DNA from: F22 sp963678855
GTDB lineage: Bacteria; Bacteroidota; Bacteroidia; Bacteroidales; Bacteroidaceae
Length of the DNA: 64,000 nt
Direction of reading: 5' to 3'
Assembly (NCBI GenBank): GCA_963678855.1
Contig: OY787448.1
Coordinates: 2,356,001-2,420,000, forward strand
Part shown: positions 25,105 through 34,734 of the stretch, one piece after another
Numbering within the stretch: the stretch's first letter is position 1
How the letters are laid out: each line of letters opens with the position of its first letter
The notes under the pieces: generated by a model
What the model was told of the DNA's origin: nothing
The model's database searches: none
Seen by the model: the letters and a program-made list of their open reading frames with translations, nothing else
Translations under genes and position numbers: made by a program

Positions 25105-26292
25105 ATGACTAAGCAACAAAATCATGTATATAGACGATGGCTGGTATTTAGCTTTGTCTTGTGTGTGCTAAGTTTTACACACGACGCTTTGGGCCAGAAT
25201 GTATCTATACAGCAAATGCTCAAGGTGAAAAATGCTTCACTTTCTCAACTGGATTCTATACGTCAATCGATAAAGCCTGGATTGCCAGCTTTACAGGTTG
25301 ATTCTCTAGAAGCAGAAAAGAGAAAGTTGCAGATGGATAGTTTGACCAAGATATTGCCAGACTCTTTGTTGGCTCTGTCTCCTGATAGTTTACGCAAAGT
25401 CATAGGAGATAGTTTAGCCCGTCGATATGCTGAGTATATAGACCAATGGAGTGATAGCTTGCAACAAGTTGTCGATAGTATCAAGAAGGATCCTTCTATG
25501 TCGCCTCTGAATATTTTAGAGAAGCGAGTGGAGGAAATGCCTATTGATACTACTGCTGTACGAAAGAAAGCAATAGAGGTTGCTGACATAGCAACCCAAA
25601 CTATAGAATCTAAAGAGGTTAATGGCGTACTAAATGCGCTAGATGAACAATCAAAAAAAGCAATCAATCAAGCTACCGATTCATTACAAAAAACATTACC
25701 TTCTGATTCACTTAGCGTGACTAAACCTCTACCGATAGAGGATGCTACTGCCGCTATTGACAGTGTTGCACCTGTCAGTATACCTATGAAGAGATGGATA
25801 CCTGATTCGCGTAAAGCGACTTGGTATGCTTTAGTTATTCCAGGGGGAGGGCAGATTTATAACCGTAAATATTGGAAGTTACCAATTGTTTATGGTGGGT
25901 TTGTAGGTTGTGCTTATGCACTGACTTGGAATAGCCGTATGTACAAAGATTACCGAAATGCATATCTTGATTTTATGGATGGTAATCCTGCGACAAACAG
26001 TTTCCAAGAATTGCTACCAGCCAATTATTCGTATTCAGATTCTCAATTGGAGGATATTCTGAAGAACCGAAAGGATATGTACCGTCGATATAGAGATATG
26101 AGTATCTTTGCCTTTATTGGGGTGTACATACTATCTGTAGTTGATGCTTATGTTGATGCCGAATTGTCGGATTTCGACTTAACGCCAGATTTGAGCTTGG
26201 AGGTTGCTCCAGCTAACTTTAATGATGAGACTCATGCACAACCTTGGAACAACAATAGTAATGTGGGTGTGTCTTGTCGATTGAATTTTTAA
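25105..26292 (+). CDS. DUF5683 domain-containing envelope protein
   Basis: 395 residues. A signal peptide or N-terminal anchor at about 11-30 (WLVFSFVLCVLSFTHDALGQ) is followed by a long Leu/Ser/Asp-rich region with repeated DSL units (about 45-210; LPDSLLALSPDSLRKVIGDSL), likely helical. The C-terminal DUF5683 part starts near 230 with SRKATWYALVIPGGGQIYNRKYWK and includes two hydrophobic segments. The family is Bacteroidetes-specific and recurs between parB and a lytic transglycosylase gene; no biochemical role is known to me. Starts immediately after the parB stop and ends directly against the next start. Confidence 0.87.
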   Translation: MTKQQNHVYRRWLVFSFVLCVLSFTHDALGQNVSIQQMLKVKNASLSQLDSIRQSIKPGLPALQVDSLEAEKRKLQMDSLTKILPDSLLALSPDSLRKVIGDSLARRYAEYIDQWSDSLQQVVDSIKKDPSMSPLNILEKRVEEMPIDTTAVRKKAIEVADIATQTIESKEVNGVLNALDEQSKKAINQATDSLQKTLPSDSLSVTKPLPIEDATAAIDSVAPVSIPMKRWIPDSRKATWYALVIPGGGQIYNRKYWKLPIVYGGFVGCAYALTWNSRMYKDYRNAYLDFMDGNPATNSFQELLPANYSYSDSQLEDILKNRKDMYRRYRDMSIFAFIGVYILSVVDAYVDAELSDFDLTPDLSLEVAPANFNDETHAQPWNNNSNVGVSCRLNF

Positions 26293-27555
26293 ATGAGTAA
26301 TGAATTGAACAATATGATGCTAAACCGACGTGTTATTGGAGGGCTACTCCTCGCTCTTTTTTGCTTCTTGCCATGTGTTAGTCATGCGCAAGAAGATATG
26401 ACTGTAATGGAAGAACCGATGGGGATGACTATGCCGATAGATAGCTTGTTGGCAGACTGGAAGTCTCGTTCTTATTTATCTATAGGTCAGGATTGTCAAA
26501 CGACAAGTGTAAATCCAACTTTCCCAGATTCTGTATATATTGACCGTCTATCACGTATCCCTACTGTGATGGAACTACCATATAATGAAGTTGTAAGGAG
26601 ATATATTGATCGTTACACTGGTGATCTTAGACAGCAAGTTTCATTTATGTTGGCCGCTTTCAATTTCTATGCACCAATCTTTGAACAGGCACTTGAGGCA
26701 TATGGATTGCCATTAGAGTTGAAGTACTTGCCTATTATTGAGTCTGCTCTTAAACCAACTGCTCGTTCACGCGTAGGGGCATCTGGTTTGTGGCAGTTTA
26801 TGCCAAAGACGGGTAAGCTGTATCATTTGGAAATCAATTCGCTTATTGATGAGAGAAATGATCCGATAAAAGCTAGTTGGGCAGCTGCGCACTATTTGTA
26901 TGATATGTACCAAATTTATCGTGACTGGAATTTGGTGATTGCCGCGTATAACTGTGGACCTGGTAATGTGAATAAAGCGATTCACCGTGCTGGTAAATCA
27001 CGCGATTATTGGAAGATATATCCTTTCCTTCCTCGTGAAACACGTGGATACGTGCCTGCATTTATTGCTGCGGCTTATACGATGAATTATTATTGTGAAC
27101 ACAATATCTGTCCTATGACTACAGCTATTCCTTCACAAACAGATACGTTGCACATTAATAAACCTTTGCATCTGGATCAAGTTGCACAAACATGTAATGT
27201 GCCACTTGATGAATTGAAGAGCTGGAATCCTCAATATCGTCGTAATGTACTGCCAGGCAATATTCGTCCTTACGTACTTCGCTTGCCAGATACAGCGGTA
27301 ACTAAATTTATCGATTTGCAAGACACTGTGTATACTTACAATAAGAGTAAGTATTTTACAAAGCGTGCAACAGTTAAACCAGGTACCTTTGCTACAGCAG
27401 CTAAGGGATCTTACGTATATCACCGCATCCGTAGTGGAGAAACACTCTCGACTATTGCTCGTAAATACCATGTGTCTGTCACAAATCTAAAGAGATGGAA
27501 TGGTTTGCGTAGCTCTAGCATTCGTGCTGGTAAGAAACTGAAAATTTTCCGATAG
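26293..27555 (+). CDS. mltD: MltD-like lytic murein transglycosylase with two LysM domains
   Basis: 420 residues. Signal peptide at about 1-32 (LLLALFCFLPCVSHAQ). The SLT domain at about 115-250 shows the catalytic Glu in LPIIESALKPTARS, GASGLWQFMPKTGK and IAAYNCGPGNVNKAI. Two LysM domains follow: a degenerate one at about 285-340 (LDQVAQTCNVPLDELKSWNP) and a clear one at about 375-420 (YHRIRSGETLSTIARKYHVS). It cleaves glycan strands with 1,6-anhydro product formation, outside the inner membrane. The start codon follows the DUF5683 stop with no gap. Confidence 0.93.
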   Translation: MSNELNNMMLNRRVIGGLLLALFCFLPCVSHAQEDMTVMEEPMGMTMPIDSLLADWKSRSYLSIGQDCQTTSVNPTFPDSVYIDRLSRIPTVMELPYNEVVRRYIDRYTGDLRQQVSFMLAAFNFYAPIFEQALEAYGLPLELKYLPIIESALKPTARSRVGASGLWQFMPKTGKLYHLEINSLIDERNDPIKASWAAAHYLYDMYQIYRDWNLVIAAYNCGPGNVNKAIHRAGKSRDYWKIYPFLPRETRGYVPAFIAAAYTMNYYCEHNICPMTTAIPSQTDTLHINKPLHLDQVAQTCNVPLDELKSWNPQYRRNVLPGNIRPYVLRLPDTAVTKFIDLQDTVYTYNKSKYFTKRATVKPGTFATAAKGSYVYHRIRSGETLSTIARKYHVSVTNLKRWNGLRSSSIRAGKKLKIFR

Positions 27556-27569
27556 AAAATCTTTTTACT

Positions 27570-30059
27570 ATGAATGAAGAAACACTGAAAACAATTAGTA
27601 TGGATGAAGGTAAATATACGAATTTACCTTTTGAGAAGCTATTGGAGATAGCTCCCGATGTGCCTTCACAACTCCTAGCCGAAATGGGTGAGGAAGAGCT
27701 GACTGATGATCAGTGGAGTGCTATCATTCAAGTGAAATTTGATGCACTTATCAAATCATATACAAACAGTAATCACCGTAATCGAGTGGAGATTATTGAA
27801 AAGGCTTTTCACTTTGCTAGTAAAGCTCATAAAGGGGTAAAGCGTAAGTCTGGTGAGCCCTATATTACCCATCCTCTGGAAGTTGCATATATAGCCAGCA
27901 ATGAAATCGGATTGGGGTCTACCTCTATCTGTAGTGCTTTATTGCATGATGTCGTAGAAGATACACATTATACGTTAGACGATATTGAAACCTTGTTTAA
28001 TGAGAAAGTGCGTGTTATCGTCGATGGGTTGACTAAAATCCCAAAAGAGGAAGCTACCGAGTTTGATTCGAAGCAGTTGAGTAACTATCGCAAGTTGTTC
28101 TATACGATGGTAGAGGACATTCGGGTGTTGATTATTAAGGTTGCCGATCGTCTCCATAATATGCGTACACTAAGCTCGATGAATGAGCGTCAGCAGATAA
28201 AAATTTCTGGTGAAACAATTAGTATTTATGCTCCTCTAGCTGAGTGTATCGGTCTAAATCGTATCAAAAACGAACTGCAAAATCTTGCGCTTAGATACGA
28301 ACATGCAGAAGACTATAAGCTTATTGAAGATCAGCTGAAACAGACTGCTGTATGGAGAGATAGTTTGTTTGAAGAGTTTACTGAGCCTATTCGTCGTGCA
28401 CTAGATACTACAGGAATAAAGTATCGTATAGAATCTCGAATTAAAACCATATATTCTATTTGGAAAAAGATGCAAGATCAGCATGTGTCTTTTGATGGTA
28501 TCTATGATGTTTTGGCGGTACGCATTATATATACACCTCGAAGTGAGGAGATGTTTGATGATTCAGCAGGTCAACCTCTAGATGATGAGGCTGTGCGAGA
28601 AATGGCGGCTAAACTTAAAGAAAAAGAACAGCATGATTGTTTTGTGATTTACAATCAGCTGGGTAAACTATATAGTCACCACGATGGCCGTTTTCGAGAC
28701 TGGGTGACTACTCCAAAAGCAAATGGATATCAAGCGCTACACACTACATTGATGAGTAGTCGAGGAAAGTGGGTTGAAGTACAGATTCGAAGCGAACGTA
28801 TGCATGATATCGCTGAAAATGGACCAGCTGCCCATTGGAGATATAAAGGTGTAGGCATGGGTGAAGATGAAGCAGATCTTGCTCAAAGACTTGAGTCAGT
28901 TAAGGTATTGCTTGAGAATCCATCTACTAAATCAATGGAGTTACTTGGGCAGATTCATGCTAACTTTACTTCTCCGACTATTACTGTGTATACAAAGAAA
29001 GGAGCTACATGGGCTTTCCCTCAAGGAAGTACCGTGTTGGATTTCGCCTATCGTGTGCACACAGATATTGGTGATCACACTATTGGTGCACTGATTAATG
29101 GACGTCCAGTAAGTCGTTTCAATAAACTTTCTGATGGAGATCAGGTAGAAGTTATTTCTACTGGTGAATTGAGTGTCAAGAAAGAATGGTTAGAGCATGT
29201 CAAGACATCTCGAGCTATCAAACATATAAAACAAGTTTTAAAAAGGGAACGCCCTATTCGTATTGATGAAGGTCGTTTGCAAGTGGAGAACTTTATTGCC
29301 GAATCTGGATGGAAAGATAGTGTCGAAGAAGCTATTCGTCGATTATGCTTGATTCGTAACCTGCAGACCGAAGAAGATCTATTCTATGGTGTTGGAAATA
29401 AGGATATAAAGCTGACTGAAGAAGATGCAATTCGCCTTAAGAAACGTGCAGAACCTTGGTATAAAAGCTTTATGCGTCTAGGTAGTGCAACTCCGCAAGT
29501 AAAAACAAGCAAAATCGAGGGTGGTGAAGAAGCTTGTGTATTAGAAAATCCAATTCCTAAAGGTTACAAAATGACCAAGGAGGATTTGATGAAGATGCAT
29601 TACATCCTTCCTGAACATATTGGTAAACACTATGGTATATGTTCGCATTGTAATCCTGTGCCAGGCGATGATGTTATTGGTTTTTTTGATCAGGACAATG
29701 CCTTGACAGTGCACCAGAGACAATGTAGCATTGCTAAACGCTTGAAAAGTACTTACGGAGATCGTATAGTAATGGTCGATTGGCCTAGTCAACCTGATGT
29801 TTACTTTGAAGCTTGTTTGTACGTAGCGGGTGTAGATCTGGCTGGAGTCGTTTTGGAAGTGACTCGAGTTATTTCACAGGAATGTGGACTAAACATGAGT
29901 GAGTTGACATTCAAGGGTGGAGAAGATACTTTTGAGGGACGTATTAAGATTCTGGTGTCTTGTGCTAGCGATATAAAGATGGTAGAAGAGAAATTGAAAT
30001 CATCTATGCAATTCATAACAAAAGTAGTGCGCATAAAACGCTTTGATGACTTGATTTAA
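27570..30059 (+). CDS. Bifunctional (p)ppGpp synthetase/hydrolase (RelA/SpoT)
   Basis: 829 residues. An acidic N-terminal extension of about 65 residues precedes the HD hydrolase domain (LLHDVVEDTHYT at about 126, with the HD pair intact). The synthetase domain follows (TIYSIWKKM, VLAVRIIY, KANGYQALHTT, WVEVQIRSERM), then TGS (about 467-530), a helical/zinc-finger-like part with GICSHCNPVPGDDVIGF, and a C-terminal ACT domain (about 745-829). Intact HD and synthetase motifs argue for both activities. An insertion of roughly 35 residues rich in Asp/Glu/Lys lies between VRIIY and FVIYNQLGKLY. Confidence 0.95.
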   Translation: MNEETLKTISMDEGKYTNLPFEKLLEIAPDVPSQLLAEMGEEELTDDQWSAIIQVKFDALIKSYTNSNHRNRVEIIEKAFHFASKAHKGVKRKSGEPYITHPLEVAYIASNEIGLGSTSICSALLHDVVEDTHYTLDDIETLFNEKVRVIVDGLTKIPKEEATEFDSKQLSNYRKLFYTMVEDIRVLIIKVADRLHNMRTLSSMNERQQIKISGETISIYAPLAECIGLNRIKNELQNLALRYEHAEDYKLIEDQLKQTAVWRDSLFEEFTEPIRRALDTTGIKYRIESRIKTIYSIWKKMQDQHVSFDGIYDVLAVRIIYTPRSEEMFDDSAGQPLDDEAVREMAAKLKEKEQHDCFVIYNQLGKLYSHHDGRFRDWVTTPKANGYQALHTTLMSSRGKWVEVQIRSERMHDIAENGPAAHWRYKGVGMGEDEADLAQRLESVKVLLENPSTKSMELLGQIHANFTSPTITVYTKKGATWAFPQGSTVLDFAYRVHTDIGDHTIGALINGRPVSRFNKLSDGDQVEVISTGELSVKKEWLEHVKTSRAIKHIKQVLKRERPIRIDEGRLQVENFIAESGWKDSVEEAIRRLCLIRNLQTEEDLFYGVGNKDIKLTEEDAIRLKKRAEPWYKSFMRLGSATPQVKTSKIEGGEEACVLENPIPKGYKMTKEDLMKMHYILPEHIGKHYGICSHCNPVPGDDVIGFFDQDNALTVHQRQCSIAKRLKSTYGDRIVMVDWPSQPDVYFEACLYVAGVDLAGVVLEVTRVISQECGLNMSELTFKGGEDTFEGRIKILVSCASDIKMVEEKLKSSMQFITKVVRIKRFDDLI

Positions 30060-30066
30060 TCTGAAT

Positions 30067-30396
30067 ATGGAACACGGAGAAAAACTATATTATAAACCTA
30101 GTGAAGCTGCAAGGATCTTAGATGTTGAAATGTCTACTTTAAACTATTGGATTAAGGAGTTCGACATTAAGCTGGAGGTGCGTAGTAGTGGAAGAAAGCT
30201 GTATACACCTGCACAGCTTGAACAACTTAAGCGACTTCAATATCTACTAAAAGTAAAAAAGTTTACAATAGAAGGAGCAAAAGAACAGCTAAAACAGATA
30301 CGAGTAAAGGAGACGGATGAAAAAGCAGAACTTGTGCGTCGACTTAAGACAATAAGAGAAAAACTCCAAACAATGAGAGATGCCTTAAACTACTAG
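30067..30396 (+). CDS. MerR family transcriptional regulator
   Basis: 109 residues: a MerR-type winged helix at about 5-75 (YYKPSEAARILDVEMSTLNYWIKEF and SSGRKLYTPAQLEQLKRLQYLL), then a short coiled coil. It lacks the effector-binding domain and metal-binding cysteines of classical MerR proteins, so no inducer can be named. Only 7 bases after the RelA/SpoT gene, so it shares its transcript; the stop lies inside the terminator hairpin. Confidence 0.9.
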   Translation: MEHGEKLYYKPSEAARILDVEMSTLNYWIKEFDIKLEVRSSGRKLYTPAQLEQLKRLQYLLKVKKFTIEGAKEQLKQIRVKETDEKAELVRRLKTIREKLQTMRDALNY

Positions 30397-30412
30397 ATAG
30401 TTTAAGGCATCT
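30378..30412. terminator. Shared terminator between MerR and M23 genes
   Basis: AGATGCCTTAAACTA pairs perfectly with TAGTTTAAGGCATCT around a 5-base loop containing the MerR stop. It lies between two convergent genes and could end both transcripts; the plus-side tail TTAGTTAATT is only moderately T-rich. Confidence 0.8.
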
Positions 30413-30427
30413 TTAGTTAATTCTGTA

Positions 30428-31396
30428 TTAGTCCATAACTTTACCATGGTTGGCTGCAATATCAATCATCTTGTCATAATCTTCAGCACTTAAGTCCATA
30501 AAATAATAGTTGACTGGATTCATGATTCGTCGCTTATAGTGCACTTCGTAGTGGAGGTGTGGCCCTGTGCTTTTGCCACTACTTCCCACTAGTCCAATAA
30601 TCTGTCCACGCACTACTTTTTGTCCTCGGTATACTTTTGCTTTATGCATGTGAGCATAAAGGGTTTCATAGTCAAATCCGTGGTCGATAATTACGCATCG
30701 ACCATAACCGCTTTTCCAGCCTGAGAACGTTACTTTACCGTTGCCTGTAGCATAGATATCAGTTCCTGTCTTTGCACTAAAGTCCATTCCTTTATGGAAT
30801 TTTCTAGTCCCATAAATAGGGTCAGTACGCCATCCATAACCAGATGCTGTGTATTTCAGATCTCTATTTGAAACGGGTTGTATGGCTGGGACACACTTTA
30901 TCTTCTCGTCTTGCTGTTTCAAGTCTGCTAGGATGTCATCCATAGACTTGGATTCAATATATAGTTGTTTTTCTAGAATATCAAGTTTTTTAGTGGTTTC
31001 TATCAATAGTTCTTTCTTAGGCATATCAGCTAACGTCTCGTAACGATTGGTTCCATTATAACCAGCTTGACGAATAGCCGGGGCAATAGGGTCGGCTTGA
31101 AGAATTACTCGGTATAAATTGTCATCACGTTGTTGTAGTTGACCAAGTATGTCGTAGGCTACATCCATACGTTTGTCTAAGACTGCATATTGAGCTTCTA
31201 ATGCATTGTTCTCATCAATAAGTTCTCTTTCTCGAGGCGACTGCACAAAAAGGGTGAGTAATAGAAACGCACCTATACCAGAGCCTGTGCCCAGAAGGAA
31301 GCGACGGGTGTAAATCCACCACCTTTCACCTCGGGTAGGGGTATATCTTCTATATCTGCCCTTTTTAGGGTCATATTTATAGTAAAGTTTATGCAT
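30428..31396 (-). CDS. Membrane-anchored M23 family metallopeptidase
   Basis: 322 residues from the ATG at 31396 (HKLYYKYDPKKGRYRRYTPTRGERW); a frame seven codons longer is possible. A basic cytoplasmic head precedes one membrane span at about 32-54, then a coiled-coil region (about 65-95 and 130-170) as in MepM/EnvC-like proteins. The M23 domain is at about 195-300: HKGMDFSAKTGTDIYA, LYAHMHKA and GPHLHYEVHYK hold all zinc ligands. Likely a cell-wall cross-link hydrolase or an amidase regulator at the periplasmic face. Divergent from alaS. Confidence 0.92.
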   Translation of the reverse strand: MHKLYYKYDPKKGRYRRYTPTRGERWWIYTRRFLLGTGSGIGAFLLLTLFVQSPRERELIDENNALEAQYAVLDKRMDVAYDILGQLQQRDDNLYRVILQADPIAPAIRQAGYNGTNRYETLADMPKKELLIETTKKLDILEKQLYIESKSMDDILADLKQQDEKIKCVPAIQPVSNRDLKYTASGYGWRTDPIYGTRKFHKGMDFSAKTGTDIYATGNGKVTFSGWKSGYGRCVIIDHGFDYETLYAHMHKAKVYRGQKVVRGQIIGLVGSSGKSTGPHLHYEVHYKRRIMNPVNYYFMDLSAEDYDKMIDIAANHGKVMD

Positions 31397-31425
31397 ATTG
31401 CTAATCTTTATGTTCAATCAGGAAG

Positions 31426-31433
31426 CAAATGTA
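31426..31433 (-). promoter_or_regulatory. Promoter -7 box for the M23 peptidase gene
   Basis: The minus strand reads TACATTTG, 29 bases before the ATG. It lies 12 bases from the alaS box on the opposite strand. Confidence 0.6.
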
Positions 31434-31445
31434 CTAAAATCTTGC

Positions 31446-31453
31446 TATCTTTG
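31446..31453 (+). promoter_or_regulatory. Promoter -7 box for alaS
   Basis: TATCTTTG, 42 bases before the alaS start. No clear -33 box. Confidence 0.65.
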
Positions 31454-31495
31454 TGCCGTATTTTCAGATATTAACCTCATAATTAGTATATAGGT

Positions 31496-34123
31496 ATGAT
31501 GACCGCCAATGAAATAAGAGATTCATTCAAGAAATTTATGGAGGAGAAAGGACACCAGATTGTGCCTTCAGCTCCAATGGTGATCAAAGACGATCCTACT
31601 TTGATGTTTACCAATGCTGGTATGAACCAGTTCAAGGATATTATTCTAGGTAACCAAGAAGCAAAGTATGCCCGTGTCGCCGATTCACAAAAGTGTTTGC
31701 GTGTAAGCGGTAAGCACAATGACCTTGAAGAGGTTGGTCATGATACATATCACCATACTATGTTCGAAATGCTAGGAAACTGGTCTTTTGGTGACTACTT
31801 TAAGAAAGAAGCTATCGAGTGGGCTTGGGAGTATCTAGTTGATACTTTGAAGTTGAGTCCAGATCGTCTGTATGCATCTGTATTCGAAGGTAGTAAAGAA
31901 GATGGGGTACCGCGCGACAACGAAGCTGCTGAGTTGTGGTCTAAATTTCTTCCAGAAGATCACATTATCAATGGAAATAAGAAAGATAATTTCTGGGAAA
32001 TGGGTGAAACAGGTCCTTGTGGGCCTTGTTCTGAGGTGCATATTGATTTACGCCCAGACGAAGAGCGTGCTCAAGTTTCTGGTCGTTCACTAGTCAATGA
32101 AGACCATCCTCAAGTCATTGAAATTTGGAACCTTGTGTTTATGCAGTTCGTACGTATGGCTGATGGTTCTTTGACTGCTCTTCCTGCTAAAGTAGTAGAT
32201 ACTGGTATGGGATTTGAGCGTCTATGTATGGCTATCCAAGGCAAGACATCAAACTATGACACAGATGTGTTCCAACCAATGCTTCAGCAAATAGCTAAGA
32301 TATCAAATCTCGCTTATGGTAAGGCAGAAGAATCGGATATTGCTATGCGTGTAATCGCTGACCATATCCGTACAATTGCTTTCTCTATTACAGATGGTCA
32401 ATTGCCAAGTAACGCCAAAGCGGGTTATGTGATTCGTCGTATCTTACGTCGTGCTGTACGTTATGGATATACATTCTTGAATCAAAAGCAATCATTCATG
32501 CATACGTTGATTCCTGTCCTAGTGGAACAAATGGGTGCATCTTATCCTGAGCTTCCTGCTCAACAAGATATTATCACTAAGGTTATTAAGGAAGAAGAAG
32601 AATCTTTCCTTCGTACTTTGGAGACAGGTATCCATATGCTAGAGAAGCATATTGCAGAAACAAAGTCTGCTGGTAAAACAGAGTTTGATGGTAAAGTAGC
32701 CTTTACATTATATGATACATATGGTTTCCCATTGGATTTGACAGAACTAATTTTGCGTGAGAACAGCATGACAGTTGATCAAGCTGCCTTCGATGCTGCA
32801 ATGAAGGAACAAAAAGACAGAGCGCGTAATGCTGCACATATTGATACTGGCGACTGGGTTGTCCTTGCAGAAGGTACTTCAGAGTTTGTAGGCTATGATC
32901 ATACTGAGTATGAAACACGTATTTTACGCTACCGTCAAATTACACAAAAGAAGAAGACACTATACCAAATCGTCCTAGATAAAACTCCTTTCTATGCGGA
33001 AAGTGGTGGTCAAGTAGGGGATAAGGGTGTGCTTGTAAGTGAAGCTGAGACTGTACAAATTATCGATACGAAGAGTGAGAATAATTTGACTGTACATTTT
33101 ACCACTCAGCTTCCTAACCAACCAGAATTGCCAATGATGGCTTGTGTAGATACTGATAAGCGTGCAGCTTCTGCGGCTAATCACTCTGCCACTCACTTGA
33201 TTGATGCTGCATTCCGTGAGGTTCTTGGTGAGCATGTAGAGCAAAAGGGGTCTTTGGTAACACCAGACTCTTTGCGCTTTGACTTCTCTCACTTCCAAAA
33301 GGTGACCGACGAAGAATTGCGTCAAGTAGAGCGTTTGGTAAATGCCAAAATCCGCGAAAACCTGCCAGTACAGGAATATCGTAATATTCCAATTGAGGAA
33401 GCGCGTGAGCTTGGTGCAATCGCATTGTTTGGTGAAAAGTACGGCGATGAAGTACGTGTGATCCAATTTGGCAATAGCATCGAATTTTGTGGCGGTATTC
33501 ACGTTCAACACACTGGTCAGATTGGTATGGTGAAGATTGTATCAGAAAGCAGTGTCGCAGCAGGTGTACGTCGTATCGAAGCTTATACTGGTGCTCGTGT
33601 TGAAGAAATGCTATATGCTATGGAAGACCGTTTCAATGCGTTGCGTGGTCTTTTCAATAATACGCCAAATCTAGAACAAACCATCCACAAAGCGATCGAA
33701 GAAAATGCAACTTTGAAAGCACAGGTGGAAACGTTTATGAAGGAACAAGCGAAGCAGCTTAAGGCTACATTAGTACAACAAGCTGTGAAGTCTGATAAAT
33801 ATACCTTGATACGTTTTGTCGGTGAAGTTCCAGCAGATATTATCAAGGATATCGCATTCCAATTGCGTGGTGAAGGAATTGAACGCTTATTATTTGTTGC
33901 TGCTACACAAGCGGAAGGTAAACCAATGCTTACAGTGATGGCAGGTGATGATCTAGTCGCTGTTGGTGTTCATATTGGTAAATCAATTAAAGAAGCTGCT
34001 CGTCTTATTAAAGGTGGTGGTGGTGGTCAACCACACTTTGCTACTGCAGGTGGTAAAGATGTAGGAGGTCTTCCAGTTGCGGCTGATAAGATGATTGAGC
34101 TTGTTGATGCAGCAATTGCTTAA
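31496..34123 (+). CDS. alaS: Alanyl-tRNA synthetase
   Basis: AlaS charges tRNA-Ala and edits mischarged Ser/Gly. 875 residues. Order: class II aminoacylation core (ANEIRDSFKKFMEEKGH, TNAGMNQFKDIILG, DTYHHTMFEMLGNWSFGDYF), the tRNA-recognition helices, the editing domain with HSATHLIDAAF near 562 and CGGIHVQHTG near 665 giving the HxxxH and CxxxH zinc motifs, and the C-Ala domain ending in GGGGGQPHFATAGGKD. The first codon may be the ATG at 31496 or the one at 31499. An efficient terminator follows. Confidence 0.97.
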   Translation: MMTANEIRDSFKKFMEEKGHQIVPSAPMVIKDDPTLMFTNAGMNQFKDIILGNQEAKYARVADSQKCLRVSGKHNDLEEVGHDTYHHTMFEMLGNWSFGDYFKKEAIEWAWEYLVDTLKLSPDRLYASVFEGSKEDGVPRDNEAAELWSKFLPEDHIINGNKKDNFWEMGETGPCGPCSEVHIDLRPDEERAQVSGRSLVNEDHPQVIEIWNLVFMQFVRMADGSLTALPAKVVDTGMGFERLCMAIQGKTSNYDTDVFQPMLQQIAKISNLAYGKAEESDIAMRVIADHIRTIAFSITDGQLPSNAKAGYVIRRILRRAVRYGYTFLNQKQSFMHTLIPVLVEQMGASYPELPAQQDIITKVIKEEEESFLRTLETGIHMLEKHIAETKSAGKTEFDGKVAFTLYDTYGFPLDLTELILRENSMTVDQAAFDAAMKEQKDRARNAAHIDTGDWVVLAEGTSEFVGYDHTEYETRILRYRQITQKKKTLYQIVLDKTPFYAESGGQVGDKGVLVSEAETVQIIDTKSENNLTVHFTTQLPNQPELPMMACVDTDKRAASAANHSATHLIDAAFREVLGEHVEQKGSLVTPDSLRFDFSHFQKVTDEELRQVERLVNAKIRENLPVQEYRNIPIEEARELGAIALFGEKYGDEVRVIQFGNSIEFCGGIHVQHTGQIGMVKIVSESSVAAGVRRIEAYTGARVEEMLYAMEDRFNALRGLFNNTPNLEQTIHKAIEENATLKAQVETFMKEQAKQLKATLVQQAVKSDKYTLIRFVGEVPADIIKDIAFQLRGEGIERLLFVAATQAEGKPMLTVMAGDDLVAVGVHIGKSIKEAARLIKGGGGGQPHFATAGGKDVGGLPVAADKMIELVDAAIA

Positions 34124-34144
34124 CTGAATAAATAGAAGCTTATG

Positions 34145-34196
34145 AAATAAAGATCCCAACCAAGTAACACTTGGTTGGGATCTTTATTTATTGTTT
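34145..34196 (+). terminator. Terminator after alaS
   Basis: Perfect 20-bp stem AAATAAAGATCCCAACCAAG with a 5-base loop, then TTATTGTTT. Confidence 0.9.
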
Positions 34197-34270
34197 AATG
34201 GTGAGCACGGATAACATGCTTACTCGCTGTAAAAAGTTGATTAAATTATCAACAGGTCTGAATATTTTGT

Positions 34271-34278
34271 TATCTTTG
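34271..34278 (+). promoter_or_regulatory. Promoter -7 box for the TRL-like gene
   Basis: TATCTTTG, preceded by TTTTG immediately upstream but without a -33 box at the normal distance. Leader of about 80 bases containing a repeated TAGAGTAAGCTG-like phrase (GGAGTAAGCTG and GAGTAAGCTG). Confidence 0.6.
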
Positions 34279-34363
34279 TAGCTGTCGATACACAAACGGT
34301 GTTGCTGATAGGAGTAAGCTGAAAATCCTAAATAGAGTAAGCTGTACGTTAATCTAATAGTTT

Positions 34364-34648
34364 ATGATTAAGAATCTTAAGAAAGTAGCAGCTCTTGCTG
34401 CTGTAGTGTTGATGATGTCAAGTTGTGCAATTACATTGCCAGTTAATGCTACAAGTAATGAAGTCGGTACGAAAGTGGGTACTGCAAAAGCAGAAGGTTT
34501 TTTAAGTGTACTTTTCTTTGACCAAGATGCTAGTATCCAAGCTGCTGCTAAGAATGGTGGTATCCGTAAGATCTCTACAGTGGATATCAAGCATACAAGT
34601 ATTCTAGGACTTTATGTGACTTATGAAACAATCGTAACTGGTAAGTAA
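34364..34648 (+). CDS. TRL-like family lipoprotein
   Basis: 94 residues. Signal peptide with lipobox MMSSC (Cys21), so likely a lipoprotein. The mature part resembles the TRL (tRNA-associated locus-like) family: VNATSNEVGTKVGTAKAEGFLSVL followed by DASIQAAAKNGGIRKISTVDIKHTSILGLYVTYET. The pattern is G-x-K-G-x-A then a short helix and a repeat-like strand. No function is known. It has its own promoter box and terminator, so it is monocistronic, and it is the first of three small lipoprotein genes in a row. Confidence 0.85.
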   Translation: MIKNLKKVAALAAVVLMMSSCAITLPVNATSNEVGTKVGTAKAEGFLSVLFFDQDASIQAAAKNGGIRKISTVDIKHTSILGLYVTYETIVTGK

Positions 34649-34665
34649 TACCAGAAAAAGAGATT

Positions 34666-34718
34666 AGAGAAGACTTAAAGAAATGGAGTGCTGTTTTTTT
34701 AAGCCTTCTCTTTTATTA
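34666..34718 (+). terminator. Terminator after the TRL-like gene
   Basis: AGAGAAGACTTAAA pairs with TTTAAGCCTTCTCT (one mismatch) and is followed by TTTATT. Confidence 0.75.
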
Positions 34719-34734
34719 AATTAAAGCAATTACC

